A DNA stretch of 41,584 bases from Haliea sp. (GTDB taxonomy: Bacteria > Pseudomonadota > Gammaproteobacteria > Pseudomonadales > Halieaceae). Shown here piece after piece: positions 11,146 through 20,437 of this stretch. The stretch is taken from assembly GCA_002862465.1 (NCBI GenBank), contig PKDD01000003.1:1-41584 (forward strand). Direction: 5' to 3'. Numbering within the stretch: the first letter of the stretch is position 1; each line of letters begins with the position of its first letter. Made by a program: the position numbers and the translations under genes. The notes under the pieces are model-generated. The model saw only the letters and a list, made by a program, of their open reading frames with translations. It was not told where the DNA came from and ran no database searches.

Positions 11146-11490
11146 ATGGCCAACCAACCCGTATACAAAATTATTTTTCAGAACGGCAGTCAGGTATTTG
11201 AGGTTTTCGCTCGCCAAATCTACCAGAGCGATATGTGGGGTTTTATCGAAATTGAAGAGTTTGTATTTGGCGAACGCTCTCAAATCCTCGTGGATCCGGC
11301 TGAGGAAAAGCTCAAAAACGAATTCAATGGAGTTAAGCGTAGCTACATTCCGATGCAAGCTATTATCCGTATTGACGAAGTTGATAAAGAGGGCTGCAGT
11401 AAGGTTTCCAATGTTAACCCTACCGATAGTAATATAACTACTTTACCCTTTACGGGCCTCAACCCTGGTCAAAAAGGCGGCGAAGAGTAG
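11146..11490 (+). CDS. DUF1820 family protein
   Basis: A 114-residue cytoplasmic protein of the DUF1820 family, common beside miaB/phoH in gammaproteobacteria and of unknown function. The conserved core runs PVYKIIFQNGSQVFEVFARQ, then YQSDMWGFIEIEEFVFGE, then VDPAEEKLKNEF and VKRSYIPMQAIIRIDEVDKEG. The tail after residue ~90 is variable. The chosen ATG at 11146 gives the usual MANQPVYKIIF start. An upstream in-frame GTG at 11128 would add six residues. Convergent with the aminotransferase at 11533. Confidence 0.93.
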   Translation: MANQPVYKIIFQNGSQVFEVFARQIYQSDMWGFIEIEEFVFGERSQILVDPAEEKLKNEFNGVKRSYIPMQAIIRIDEVDKEGCSKVSNVNPTDSNITTLPFTGLNPGQKGGEE

Positions 11491-11532
11491 GGGCACTGGG
11501 GCACATCTCAGGGTACAGCTAGGCATTTGGCT

Positions 11533-12816
11533 TTAGTCTTTCAATTGCAGGTAGTGCTCGATCGAGGCCAGCTTGACGCAGATCACAAAGGCATTTATGG
11601 CAGCCTTTACCTCTTCAAGATTTGGAAAAGTTGGCGCCAAACGAATGTTGGCGTCTTGTGGGTCGTCACGGTAGGGGAACGTAGCACCCGCTGGTGTGAG
11701 CTTTACTCCAATAGATTCGGCCAGCTTTACCACCTTCTTGGCCAGTCCGGGTAAAGTGTTGAATGATACGAAATACCCACCACGTGGCGAAGACCAAACT
11801 CCCATCCCGCTGTCCGACAGTTCGCGCTCTAGTGCATCCAATACGCAATCAAAGCGGGGCCTGATGATGGTTGCATGCGCGGCCATATGCTCTGCAAGCG
11901 CCTCTGGATTGGTCAGAAAGCGCACGTGACGCAGTTGATTGATTTTGTCCGGTCCGATGGTCTGAAAGGCTAAGTGCTCCTTAAAGGCCGTCAGATTTTT
12001 TTTGCTGCTGGCCAAAAATGCCACACCGGCACCTGCAAACGTGATTTTAGAGGTGGAGCCGAATTGAAACAGGTTGTCCATCGTGCCGTACTTGTGGCAT
12101 CGGTCTCTGATCGGCATCAAAGGTGAGGCGTCATCATACAGGGTGTGAATTGCATAGGCGTTATCCCACATCACGATAAAATGGTCCGCCGCAATCAGGC
12201 CTAGGCGTGCTATTCGGTCTACCGTCTCATCGCTATAGACGCCGCCCGTGGGGTTGGAGAAACGCGGCACGCACCATATCCCTTTAATTGAAGGGTCTTC
12301 TTTAACCAGTGTCTCGGCAATGTCCATATCAGGCCCACTGTCGAGCATCGGGATGCTGATCATCTCAATGCCGAGGTATTCGCAAACGGCAAAGTGGCGA
12401 TCATAGCCCGGAGTCGGGCATAAAAATTTTACTCTGTCATTGTTGCCCCAAGCGGAGGGAGGGCCGGATAGTCCCTCTGTCAATGCAAAATCAATAGTGT
12501 TGTACATCAGCGTCAGGCTGGAGTTTCCTGCGACTAAGGTTTCTTCGGGCGGTGTATTCAGTATAGTAGAAAACAACTCTCGCGCCTCAGCGAGCCCCTC
12601 AAGTCCACCATAATTGCGCACATCAGTGCCATCTTCTGCGAGGTAATTACCCTGAAGGATTCCGTCCAGAGCATCCGATAGCGCGACCTGTTCCCTGCAG
12701 GGTTTACCCCGGGTAAGATCGAGTTTTAAATTTAATGCCTGCAGAGCGTTGTACTGATGCAACACACTGTCGCGTTGTGTTGAAAGTTCAGCAACTGAGA
12801 GCTGATCGATATGCAC
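11533..12816 (-). CDS. Aspartate aminotransferase, PLP-dependent (Asp_aminotransf type)
   Basis: A fold-type I PLP enzyme of the unusual aspartate aminotransferase subgroup (Pfam Asp_aminotransf), distinct from AspC. It probably interconverts aspartate/2-oxoglutarate and oxaloacetate/glutamate in the cytoplasm. Features are LDLTRGKPCREQ near the N-terminus, VRNYGGLEGLAEARELF, the PLP-binding stretch AGNSSLTLMYNT, FSNPTGGVYS, MWDNAYAIHTLY and the Schiff-base Lys257 in QFGSTSKITFAGAG. The C-terminal domain includes SSPRGGYFVSFNTLPG and IRLAPTFPNLEEV. Start is GTG at 12816, with a textbook AAGGAG six bases before it. Length 427 is normal. It stands alone on the minus strand, with a terminator-like stem between it and cmoB. 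Confidence 0.92.
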   Translation of the reverse strand: MHIDQLSVAELSTQRDSVLHQYNALQALNLKLDLTRGKPCREQVALSDALDGILQGNYLAEDGTDVRNYGGLEGLAEARELFSTILNTPPEETLVAGNSSLTLMYNTIDFALTEGLSGPPSAWGNNDRVKFLCPTPGYDRHFAVCEYLGIEMISIPMLDSGPDMDIAETLVKEDPSIKGIWCVPRFSNPTGGVYSDETVDRIARLGLIAADHFIVMWDNAYAIHTLYDDASPLMPIRDRCHKYGTMDNLFQFGSTSKITFAGAGVAFLASSKKNLTAFKEHLAFQTIGPDKINQLRHVRFLTNPEALAEHMAAHATIIRPRFDCVLDALERELSDSGMGVWSSPRGGYFVSFNTLPGLAKKVVKLAESIGVKLTPAGATFPYRDDPQDANIRLAPTFPNLEEVKAAINAFVICVKLASIEHYLQLKD

Positions 12817-12970
12817 GGCTTTCTCCTTGTGTAGCGGTGTTAAAGGGTGACGGCGATGGTTACGAACAAAGTATAACGGGAACCGCAGTGCAGCAAAACG
12901 CAGTTATGACAAAGGGCGGAACATTTCCGATTTAACTGCTTAAGTTGCTGGCGTTCGGAACAGGTTCCTG

Positions 12971-13011
12971 AAAAGGTGGCGTGGGCCGCAATTATGTTGG
13001 CTACGCCACCT
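12971..13011 (-). terminator. Probable intrinsic terminator of cmoA-cmoB
   Basis: A perfect 9-bp stem, AGGTGGCGT (12974-12982) with ACGCCACCT (13003-13011), encloses a 20-nt loop. Read on the minus strand the stem is followed by TTTTC, giving a short T run. It lies about 70 bp beyond the cmoB stop. The T run is short, so termination may be partial. Confidence 0.5.
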
Positions 13012-13078
13012 CTGTTCCGTGATTGTGTTATGCGGAAACCGTACGCTTCTGAACCCTGCGCAGCGGCCCAGTGCTGGG

Positions 13079-14056
13079 TTAAATGGGTACCCGCGCCGTC
13101 ACTACAGCTCGGCGTGGCGCCGGATATCCCTCAATTGATCTTTTTGAATCCTCAGGGTCGAGAAAGTTCGTCAGTGAATGAAATGTCATCCACTCCGTGG
13201 AGCGCTGTTCTTGGATCGTGGTGTCAGCAACGTCCACCAGTTGTGGGTCATTAAAACCGAGTTTACATAGCCAGCTTAGTAAAGTGTCGCAACTGGGCAA
13301 GAACCAGACATTGCCCATGCGAGCGTAGCGACCTGCCGGTAGCAGTGTTTCTCCCAGTCCGCCCTCAATGACCAGCGTTTCCAGCACTAACTGCCCACCT
13401 GGCCGAAGGCAGTCTTTTAAATCTTGCAGGTGGTCCAGCGGTGAACGTCGATGATAGAGAACGCCCATGGAAAAGACCGTATCGAAGGCCTGCAGTTTGG
13501 CTGGTACTTGCTCAATGCCCATTGGCAGTGACCAGATGTTTTCCTGTTGCAGATATTTTTGCAATGCCCAGAACTGCACTATAAATAGCGGGGTAGGGTC
13601 GATGCCAATGACTTCCGCGGCACCATCGCCTAGCATGCGCCAACAGTGATAGCCACTACCGCAGCCTACGTCCAGTACGCGCCGACCTTTTAGGGGATCG
13701 ATGTCTTCGCGCAGCCGCTCCCATTTCCAGTCAGAGCGCCACTCGGTGTCGATATGTATGCCAAAAAGTTCAAACGGACCCTTGCGCCAAGGATGTAGTC
13801 TCTGCAGCGTCTCACGCAGTTGTGCCAGCACGGATGCGTCGAGTGGTAGGGCGGAATTTGCACCTACACGCGACGTATCTAAATGAATGCTCTCTACTGG
13901 CAAGGATGGCAAATCTTCCAGCGCCTGCAGCCAACCCGCTAGATCCCCATAGCGCTTCTGACTAAGGCCGCGGTCAATCTGCTGTTCAAGCACTTGGGCC
14001 CAGCGGTCCAACTCGCCATCTCGCCAGTGCATTATCAGCGGTTGATAGTTAATCAT
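13079..14056 (-). CDS. cmoB: tRNA U34 carboxymethyltransferase CmoB
   Basis: Transfers the carboxymethyl group of carboxy-SAM to 5-hydroxyuridine at the tRNA wobble position, giving cmo5U. A Rossmann methyltransferase core contains [17 protein letters not shown] (near residue 125), followed by [21 protein letters not shown] and the catalytic-region block [20 protein letters not shown]. The N-terminal helical region with [25 protein letters not shown] is characteristic of CmoB rather than a generic methyltransferase. The C-terminus [18 protein letters not shown] matches the family. Length 325 is normal. It overlaps the cmoA stop by 4 nt (ATGA), so the two are almost certainly co-translated. 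Confidence 0.97.
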   Translation of the reverse strand: MINYQPLIMHWRDGELDRWAQVLEQQIDRGLSQKRYGDLAGWLQALEDLPSLPVESIHLDTSRVGANSALPLDASVLAQLRETLQRLHPWRKGPFELFGIHIDTEWRSDWKWERLREDIDPLKGRRVLDVGCGSGYHCWRMLGDGAAEVIGIDPTPLFIVQFWALQKYLQQENIWSLPMGIEQVPAKLQAFDTVFSMGVLYHRRSPLDHLQDLKDCLRPGGQLVLETLVIEGGLGETLLPAGRYARMGNVWFLPSCDTLLSWLCKLGFNDPQLVDVADTTIQEQRSTEWMTFHSLTNFLDPEDSKRSIEGYPAPRRAVVTARVPI

Positions 14057-14784
14057 TTAACGGCGATGAGAGATGCAAAATTGAAGCACTGAAACCAGAC
14101 ATCGCAGCTGCTGAAGCCAGCAGCACTAATGCGGTTCTTATGCTCGTTGAGCGTCTCTGGCACGAGCACCGTCTCCAGTGCAGTGCGCTTGCCTGCCACC
14201 TCCAGATCACTGTAACCGTTGGCACGTTTGAACTGATGATGTAATTCTATATTGAGTTCATCAAGGTGTGGATCTTCGAAGGCGAATTTCTCTGATAACA
14301 CCAATATTCCGCCGAACTCTAATCCCTGATATATGCCTCTGATTACTTCATCTCGTAGGACTTTGGGAATGAATTGCAGGGTGAAGTTGAGCACTATCAC
14401 TGAAGCATTTTGAATAACAACATCCTGCAGATCAGCACAGATCAGCTCAATCGGGGTGACGTAAGAGTCGGTATCGATTATCGTTTTGCAGCGATCTAGC
14501 ATGGCGGAAGAATTATCCACACTGATTATTTTGCAATTCGGTTGCGAAATATTGTGGCGCATAGCCAGAGTAGAGGCGCCAAGCGAGCAGCCTAGATCGT
14601 AAAGTGAACTGCCGGCAGTCGCATACTTTCCCGTGAGCACTCCGGTCATGGCTACGATGGTTGAGTAGCCGGGCACCGAGCGCTTGATCATATCCGGAAA
14701 TACGCGGGCGACGCTTTCATCGAACGCAAATAGGCCGTGTTCCGACAACGGATCGGCATAGAGTGAATCGCGGTGTTTAGTCAC
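14053..14784 (-). CDS. cmoA: Carboxy-S-adenosyl-L-methionine synthase CmoA
   Basis: Makes carboxy-SAM from SAM and prephenate, the cofactor used by CmoB for wobble uridine modification. It has the family sequence [25 protein letters not shown]-loop [25 protein letters not shown]-like binding segment, [11 protein letters not shown] and [35 protein letters not shown], ending in [13 protein letters not shown]. No ATG is available at the expected position. The GTG at 14784 gives [13 protein letters not shown], matching the usual family start, while the open frame extends to a TTG at 14802. No strong ribosome site precedes either one. First gene of the cmoA-cmoB pair, divergent from the aminotransferase at 14977. 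Confidence 0.95.
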   Translation of the reverse strand: MTKHRDSLYADPLSEHGLFAFDESVARVFPDMIKRSVPGYSTIVAMTGVLTGKYATAGSSLYDLGCSLGASTLAMRHNISQPNCKIISVDNSSAMLDRCKTIIDTDSYVTPIELICADLQDVVIQNASVIVLNFTLQFIPKVLRDEVIRGIYQGLEFGGILVLSEKFAFEDPHLDELNIELHHQFKRANGYSDLEVAGKRTALETVLVPETLNEHKNRISAAGFSSCDVWFQCFNFASLIAVK

Positions 14785-14976
14785 CAACAGTATTAGCGCC
14801 AAAAATAGGAAAATTCATTAATAAAGCCATTAATTTTGAAGTTTAGCATGAATTAAAACTGGACGTGAATTCTAGAAATAATGTCGGCAGAGCAGGCGTT
14901 GGGCTATACTATGATGCGTGCCATTGTCGATCCTGCGGGAACTGCCAATGCAGATGTAAATCTCTGGGGAATCTTA

Positions 14977-16164
14977 ATGCTGCAAAATCTTCAACAACTA
15001 CCGGCCGATCCTATCCTTGGCTTGATGGCCGCCTGCCGGGCGGATGTTAATCCTAATAAGGTTGATTTAAGCGTTGGAATTTATATGGACGACCACGGTG
15101 TTTGTCCGGTATTCGAAGCAGTGAAGCAGGCGCAGCGCACTCTTGATGCAGAGGAAGTAACCAAGGCATATCTGCCTGCGGCTGGAGATGAAAACTTCAA
15201 TCGTGGTATACAGCGTCTGACGCTTGGCGAGGCTAGCCCGGCCCTGGCGGACGATCGCGTCTGCGCCATACAGACCCCCGGTGGGTGTGGCGCTTTGCGG
15301 ATAGGTGCTGAGATTATCCATGCGGCGGCGCCCGAGGCACGGGTCTGGCTTTCCAGTCCTACCTGGCCAGTGCATATGCCGCTGTTAGGCAGTGTCGGCC
15401 TTGAGTTTCGGACCTACCGGTACTATGACCCTGAAACGCACGGCGTTAATTTTGATGGTATGGCTCAGGACCTGAAACAAGCCGTGGCAGGAGATGTGGT
15501 GCTGCTGCAAGGATGTTGTCATAATCCTTGTGGCGCTGATCTGTCCTTGTCTCAGTGGGCCGTCATTGCTGATATGGCTGAGCAACAGGGTTTTACACCG
15601 TTTATCGATTTTGCTTATCAGGGACTCGGGGATGGCCTGGAACAGGATGCAGCGGGGTTACGCCTGTTGGTAGCGCGTCTGCCCGAAGTGATTATTGCTG
15701 CATCTTGTTCCAAGAATCTCGGGCTTTATCGTGAGCGCACTGGTGCTACGATTGTTGTTTGCCGCGACGCTGTCAACGCCCGCGCAATCATGAGCCAGGC
15801 TCAGGCAGCTGCTCGGCGGATCTATTCGATGCCGCCGGCGCATGGTGCATTATTGGCTGGCCGCATTTTAACAAGTGATCATTTGGGTGGCGTATGGCGG
15901 GCAGAGTTACAGCTTGTATGCCAGCGTATCAATAGCCTGCGTAGCGACTTGCGGCAGGCGTTGGAAAAACGTTGCGATGCAGATTATAGATTTATTGAAA
16001 GGGAAAAAGGCATGTTTTCTTTTCTCGGCTTGAGTGTTGAACAAGCACGGCGCCTGCGGCAGGAGTTTGGAGTGTACATGCTCGATTCTTCGCGTATTAA
16101 TGTAGCAGGTGTGAATACCCGGAATATAGATTACCTCGCGGAGTCAGTTTCGAAAGTACTTTAG
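14977..16164 (+). CDS. Aromatic/aspartate aminotransferase (AspC/TyrB type)
   Basis: A class I PLP aminotransferase that probably acts on aromatic amino acids or aspartate with 2-oxoglutarate. Motifs are ADPILGLMAAC at the start, KVDLSVGIYMDDHG, YLPAAGDENFN, SSPTWPVHMPLL, GCCHNPCGADLS, FIDFAYQGLGDGLEQD, Schiff-base Lys246 in ASCSKNLGLYRERTGA, and the substrate-binding Arg region SSRINVAGVN. The ATG at 14977 gives 395 residues, the AspC/TyrB length, with a GGGGA ribosome site 7 bases upstream. The open frame reaches back to 14881, but those extra residues are not family-like, and a -10-like TATACT lies there (14905-14910). HNPCG replaces the more usual HNPTG, and CCHNPC is Cys-rich. Its stop overlaps the convergent phosphoribosyltransferase stop. 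Confidence 0.93.
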   Translation: MLQNLQQLPADPILGLMAACRADVNPNKVDLSVGIYMDDHGVCPVFEAVKQAQRTLDAEEVTKAYLPAAGDENFNRGIQRLTLGEASPALADDRVCAIQTPGGCGALRIGAEIIHAAAPEARVWLSSPTWPVHMPLLGSVGLEFRTYRYYDPETHGVNFDGMAQDLKQAVAGDVVLLQGCCHNPCGADLSLSQWAVIADMAEQQGFTPFIDFAYQGLGDGLEQDAAGLRLLVARLPEVIIAASCSKNLGLYRERTGATIVVCRDAVNARAIMSQAQAAARRIYSMPPAHGALLAGRILTSDHLGGVWRAELQLVCQRINSLRSDLRQALEKRCDADYRFIEREKGMFSFLGLSVEQARRLRQEFGVYMLDSSRINVAGVNTRNIDYLAESVSKVL

Positions 16165-16952
16165 CTAGCGGCAAACACTTTTTTTAGATAATAATCGGTA
16201 AGTGCCTGCGGATAGCCAATGATATCCACCAGTCGACGACGACATTCGGCAACGTTTGCGCCTCGACTTTTCCAAACAGGCACGCGTTTGACCATAGTCT
16301 CCACGTATTCCCGTGGAGTAATGATCCAGGTGTCCTGCTGTACCTCACCAAAAAAAAAGTCTGCCGGACAGGTGCGTAGTGCCATGGGTTTCATATAGAG
16401 TGCAAGCGTCAATATTTTTTTTGCCCCTTTTTCTGCTACGTGCTGTATGAGGAATTCCATGGTGCTACCGCGATCTCCTAAGTCATCTATAATGAGCACA
16501 GTTTCGTCGAAAATTGGTATTGAAATGTCCTGCTGTACTTGCGGGTTGTCGTAGCGCTCATTGGGGCCTTTATAAAGCGATATACCAATGGTGCCAAACT
16601 CTATCGGCGATATTCCTTGAGATTGACCATTCACTAAGTGATCGTGTAGCAGTATGCCTGGAAGCATTCCGCCCATGGTGGCCATCAACGCTCGCGTAAT
16701 AGATGTGCCACCTGACGACTGCTCCTGCTGGTATTGATGAACCCGTTGTGACAATGCGAATACGGCCATGGCCTCCACGGCATCCGGTATAAGTAAAAAA
16801 GAGAGCTCATCATCGGGTATGGTGACGCCCTCTGGCGCTCTCCAAAAATCGATATCGATTTCATTGGCCGAGCAGTGGACCTGTTGTTGATAATTGCTCA
16901 TCCCTTTTGCGTTTGTAAGCCTGATCGCAACATAACGAGAGTTTTCCGGCAT
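16161..16952 (-). CDS. Gpt-like phosphoribosyltransferase with N-terminal extension
   Basis: The C-terminal half is a type I phosphoribosyltransferase: the PRPP loop is VLIIDDLGDRGSTMEFL, followed by a strand LTLALYMKP and a purine-side motif ADFFFGEVQQDTWIITPREY that resembles xanthine-guanine or hypoxanthine phosphoribosyltransferases. A purine salvage role is plausible but unproven. The first ~110 residues (YVAIRLTNAKGMSNYQQQVHC..., DFWRAPEGVTIPDDELSFLLIPDAVEAMAVFAL) are an extension I do not recognise. I chose ATG at 16952 (MPENSRYVAIRL, preceded by AAGGGC). The open frame runs to 17006 but would then overlap uup. It follows uup by 25 bp, so co-transcription is likely. Its TAA overlaps the TAG of the convergent aminotransferase gene. 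Confidence 0.8.
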   Translation of the reverse strand: MPENSRYVAIRLTNAKGMSNYQQQVHCSANEIDIDFWRAPEGVTIPDDELSFLLIPDAVEAMAVFALSQRVHQYQQEQSSGGTSITRALMATMGGMLPGILLHDHLVNGQSQGISPIEFGTIGISLYKGPNERYDNPQVQQDISIPIFDETVLIIDDLGDRGSTMEFLIQHVAEKGAKKILTLALYMKPMALRTCPADFFFGEVQQDTWIITPREYVETMVKRVPVWKSRGANVAECRRRLVDIIGYPQALTDYYLKKVFAAS

Positions 16953-16977
16953 CGCATGCCCTTTGAGACTGGAGTCA

Positions 16978-18858
16978 TCACCTTTCCAGCTCTGCCCAGC
17001 GCTCAAATGTCGTTTCCATTTCAGTCTCCACGCTCGCTAACTCGGCAAGTACCTGTTGGACGTCGTTTTGATCGCCTTGGTAGAAGCCGGACTGGGAAAT
17101 AGTATCCACAAGGGCCTGTTGACGCTGTTCCAGACTTTCTATGACCGCGGGTAAACGGTCTCTCTCTCGTTGATCCTTGTAGGAGAGTTTGTGCTTTTTC
17201 GTGCTACTAGTGTCTAAACCTTTTGCTCTCGGTGCAGTAGATTCGGTTGTCGGTTTTTCTGTGCGGTCCTGAAGTTTTCCTCCGCGCGCGTCCCAATCGC
17301 TGTAGCTGCCTGCGTGTTCACTCACTACACCACCGCCTTCAAGCACGAGTAGACTTGTGACGACGTTGTCCATGAAATCTCGATCGTGACTGACCAATAG
17401 CACGGTTCCATTAAAGGTCAGTAGTATCTCTTCTAAAAGCTCCAGCGTCTCGATATCTAGGTCGTTTGTGGGTTCATCCAGTACCAGTAGATTGGCGGGT
17501 TTGCTAAACAGTTTGGCTAAGATTGCTCGATTCTGTTCTCCTCCGGAAAGAGCCTTCACCGGGGTGCGCACCCGCTCTGGGCTAAATAAAAAATCGCCTA
17601 AGTAGGAAATCGCATGGCGGCGCTTGCCATTGATCTCGATAAAATCTTGGCCACCGCAGACGTTATCGATCAGGTTTTTCTGAGGATCCAACTGGCCTCT
17701 AAGTTGGTCCGAGTACGCTACTTCCAGCTTGCTGCCGAAATTAACTTTACCAGCGTCTGGTTGCAGTTGCCCCAGCAAGATTTTCACTAATGTGGACTTT
17801 CCGGCACCGTTGGGCCCAACGATGCCCACTCGGTCGCCCCTCTGAATAATAGTAGAGACATCCTGCAGTACGCACAAGTCGTCGAAGCGTTTCTCTATGT
17901 GCTGCAGTTCTGCCACAATCTTTCCGGATTTCCCTGATCCTTCGACAGAAAATGTCGCGTTGCCTGTTCGTTCGCGTCGATTCTGGCGCTCATTGCGCAT
18001 GTCCTTGAGTGCCCGAACACGACCCTCATTACGGGTGCGCCGCGCTTTGATTCCTTGGCGAATCCAGACCTCCTCCTGTGCCAGTTTCTTGTCGAATAAA
18101 TCATTGGCCCGCTCTTCGGCTTGTAACTGCTGCTCTCTGTGACGCAGGAACCCCTGATAGTCTCCACGCCACTGAGTGAGATATCCACGGTCGAGTTCAG
18201 CAATACTGTTTGCTACGTTTTGAAGGAATCGTCGATCGTGGGTTATCAGGATGATTGCGCCTTGGAAATTCGTCAACTGCTCCTCGAGCCAGCGTATCGC
18301 GGGAATGTCGAGATGATTAGTTGGTTCGTCTAATAGCAAGACATCCGGTTGGCTCACTAATGCTTGCGCCAAGGCGACACGCCGCCGCCAACCGCCAGAG
18401 AGCTCGCTCATGCTTGCTTCTGCAGGAAGTTGTAACTGGCTAATAGTGGTTTCAACGCGCTGTTGCAATGTCCAACCATCGGCTGCTTCCAACTGCTGCT
18501 GAACGCGTGCGAGCACATCCATGTCGGCTGGGGGATCAGCTTGCACTAGACGGTGATATTCGCTTAAGAGACGCCCAGCCTCGGCAATTCCAGAGGCAAC
18601 AGCATCATATACCGAGAGTTGGTCTGCCTCGGGTAAAGTTTGTTGTAGGCGAGCAATGCGTACGCCAGGTCTTACCCAGCTCTCTCCGGAGTCCGGAGTC
18701 AATTCGCCTGACAATACCTTGAGTAAGGTGGTCTTGCCAGCGCCATTGCGGCCTAGCAGACCCAGTTTTTCTCCTCGGTCGATAGTCAGATTTATGTCAT
18801 CCAATAACACCTGACTGCCGTATTGTAGATGAACAGAGTCTAAACTTAGAAGTGACAT
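16978..18858 (-). CDS. uup: ABC-F ATPase Uup
   Basis: A cytoplasmic, duplicated ABC ATPase of the ABC-F family without membrane domains, acting on ribosomes or DNA stability. The first domain has GRNGAGKTTLLKVL, signature LSGGWRRRVALA and Walker B VLLLDEPTNHLD. The second has GPNGAGKSTLVKIL, LSGGEQNRAILA and LLVLDEPTNDLD. The interdomain linker is rich in Arg/Lys (KARRTRNEGRVRALKDMR), and a C-terminal coiled coil (KLSYKDQRERDRLPAVIESLEQ ... ETEMETTFERWAELE) is diagnostic of Uup rather than EttA. Start ATG at 18858 (MSLLSLDSVHLQYG) fits the family. An upstream frame to 18918 is not family-like. Length 626 is normal. Confidence 0.95.
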   Translation of the reverse strand: MSLLSLDSVHLQYGSQVLLDDINLTIDRGEKLGLLGRNGAGKTTLLKVLSGELTPDSGESWVRPGVRIARLQQTLPEADQLSVYDAVASGIAEAGRLLSEYHRLVQADPPADMDVLARVQQQLEAADGWTLQQRVETTISQLQLPAEASMSELSGGWRRRVALAQALVSQPDVLLLDEPTNHLDIPAIRWLEEQLTNFQGAIILITHDRRFLQNVANSIAELDRGYLTQWRGDYQGFLRHREQQLQAEERANDLFDKKLAQEEVWIRQGIKARRTRNEGRVRALKDMRNERQNRRERTGNATFSVEGSGKSGKIVAELQHIEKRFDDLCVLQDVSTIIQRGDRVGIVGPNGAGKSTLVKILLGQLQPDAGKVNFGSKLEVAYSDQLRGQLDPQKNLIDNVCGGQDFIEINGKRRHAISYLGDFLFSPERVRTPVKALSGGEQNRAILAKLFSKPANLLVLDEPTNDLDIETLELLEEILLTFNGTVLLVSHDRDFMDNVVTSLLVLEGGGVVSEHAGSYSDWDARGGKLQDRTEKPTTESTAPRAKGLDTSSTKKHKLSYKDQRERDRLPAVIESLEQRQQALVDTISQSGFYQGDQNDVQQVLAELASVETEMETTFERWAELER

Positions 18859-19230
18859 AAACCGCCGTGGTGAGTGTGTAGTCAGACATTCTACGACAGC
18901 ATTGCATACGCTGGCCACATTAGGTTTCGCAGTATAAGATGCGCGATCGCTGACGAGAGCAGAAAGGTAGGCGTCAGAGTTCGCGAAAAGCGTTGCTCGT
19001 AAAACAACCTAAGCGGTGGTGGGCATCACGAAAGTACTCGCGTTTCCCGCTTCTTTATCGAGTGGGACGGCAACAGGGGCTAGGGTAACCGCTTAGTACA
19101 TTGCGACTAGGGACTAGCGGGGTACTCACAGAACCCCAGACGACCCGCAAAGAAGACCGCTGCTCAACGATTGTGGGAATAAAGGTGTCTCCTTTTTGGT
19201 AAGGGGTGAAATAGGGCTTGGGACAAACCT
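18859..19230. other. 372-bp spacer between divergent uup and ctaA, with several dyads
   Basis: No convincing gene. A perfect 9-bp inverted repeat, CTAAGCGGT (19009-19017) and ACCGCTTAG (19088-19096), encloses 70 nt with further short pairings (ACTCG with CGAGT inside). Just before ctaA, AAAGG (19181-19185) pairs with CCTTT (19191-19195), followed by more T. These could be an RNA leader for ctaA or chance. Both genes need promoters here. Confidence 0.4.
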
Positions 19231-20277
19231 ATGAGTAAAATCGATCAAATACGTGATGACCGGCAAGTCGCACAGTGGCTGATTTTGTGTGCGGTCGTTA
19301 TTTTCGGCATGATTATGTTGGGTGGTGTGACTAGGCTTACGCACTCGGGTTTGTCTATGGTTGATTGGAAGCCACTGATGGGAGTCATCCCGCCGTTAAC
19401 CGAGCAGCAGTGGCTGGCAGAGTTTGATAAGTATAAGCAGTTTCCTGAGTATCAGAAGATCAACCTCGGCATGAGTTTGGGGGGGTTCAAGTCTATCTTT
19501 ATGTACGAATATCTGCATAGGGTGCTGGGACGGGTGATCGGTATTTTGTTTGCCCTACCCATGTTGTATTTTTTATTTCGTCGGCGCGTGCGGCCAGGGC
19601 TTGCGCCAAGCCTAATGCTCCTCTTTTTTATGGGTGGGCTGCAGGGTTTTTTGGGCTGGTATATGGTGAAGAGTGGCTTAGTCGATAACCCACGCGTGAG
19701 CCAATATCGCCTAACGTCGCATCTAGGTGTCGCTGTGGCTATTTATGGTTATATGTTGTGGCTCGCATTTGACTTAATGTTTACAGAGAGAGCCGCGCAG
19801 GACGAAAAACCTAGTAGAAATACTCGCTGGATATTGGTGCTGGTGGCACTGGTTTACCTGATGATTTTATCGGGTGGTTTGGTAGCCGGCACGCGAGCTG
19901 GTCTAGCGTATTCTACCTGGCCTTTAATGGGGACCTCTTTCATTCCGGCGGGACTTTATGCGTCTGTGCCGCCTTGGCTTGCGGTGTTTGAAGACATTAC
20001 GACTATCCAGTTCAATCATCGGATGCTTGCTTATGTGTTGTTCGTCGTACTGAATGCTTTTGCCCTAATGGTTTATTTTAGAGCGCCAAAAGGGCATGCT
20101 AAGCTTGGCGCTATTTTGTTGCTGGTGGCGTTATGGATGCAGATGGGCCTTGGGATCAGCACACTGCTGCTGCATGTCCCGGTTGTGCTCGCGACTGCAC
20201 ATCAGGGTGGAGCGGTGTTACTGCTAACGGCCACGCTGTTCCTTACGCACGTGCAGCTGTGCCAACATAAAACCTAG
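19231..20277 (+). CDS. ctaA: Heme A synthase (CtaA/Cox15, type 2)
   Basis: Inner-membrane enzyme that oxidises the C8 methyl of heme O to give heme A for aa3-type cytochrome oxidase. It has about eight transmembrane helices. Conserved histidines appear in the expected order: LGGVTRLTHSGLSMVDWKP (helix 1), FMYEYLHRVLGRVIG, RLTSHLGVAVAIYG, TIQFNHRMLAYVLF and VVLATAHQGGAVLL. The MSLGGFKSIFMYEYLHR and LVAGTRAGLAYSTWPLM blocks mark the type 2 form found in proteobacteria and mitochondria. Length 348 is normal. It stands alone here, with no cytochrome oxidase genes beside it. Start ATG at 19231 has a poor ribosome site (GGGACAAACCT). Confidence 0.96.
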   Translation: MSKIDQIRDDRQVAQWLILCAVVIFGMIMLGGVTRLTHSGLSMVDWKPLMGVIPPLTEQQWLAEFDKYKQFPEYQKINLGMSLGGFKSIFMYEYLHRVLGRVIGILFALPMLYFLFRRRVRPGLAPSLMLLFFMGGLQGFLGWYMVKSGLVDNPRVSQYRLTSHLGVAVAIYGYMLWLAFDLMFTERAAQDEKPSRNTRWILVLVALVYLMILSGGLVAGTRAGLAYSTWPLMGTSFIPAGLYASVPPWLAVFEDITTIQFNHRMLAYVLFVVLNAFALMVYFRAPKGHAKLGAILLLVALWMQMGLGISTLLLHVPVVLATAHQGGAVLLLTATLFLTHVQLCQHKT

Positions 20278-20437
20278 ACAACATTCCACTCAATTGCTCG
20301 CTGGTTCGCGTGTAGGCGCAAAGACAATGGCTACTTGAACTCGATGAGGGGATGGCTCTTAAGTAGGTCATTGCGCCGGCCCAAAAGACTACTTGTTGGC
20401 CGGTGACGATTGGCTACAATTGCATTTACATTCATCG

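Noticed and set aside
20376-20403. GC-rich imperfect stem between ctaA and the glycosylase as a terminator
   Set aside because: The stem has a bulge and no T run follows on either strand.
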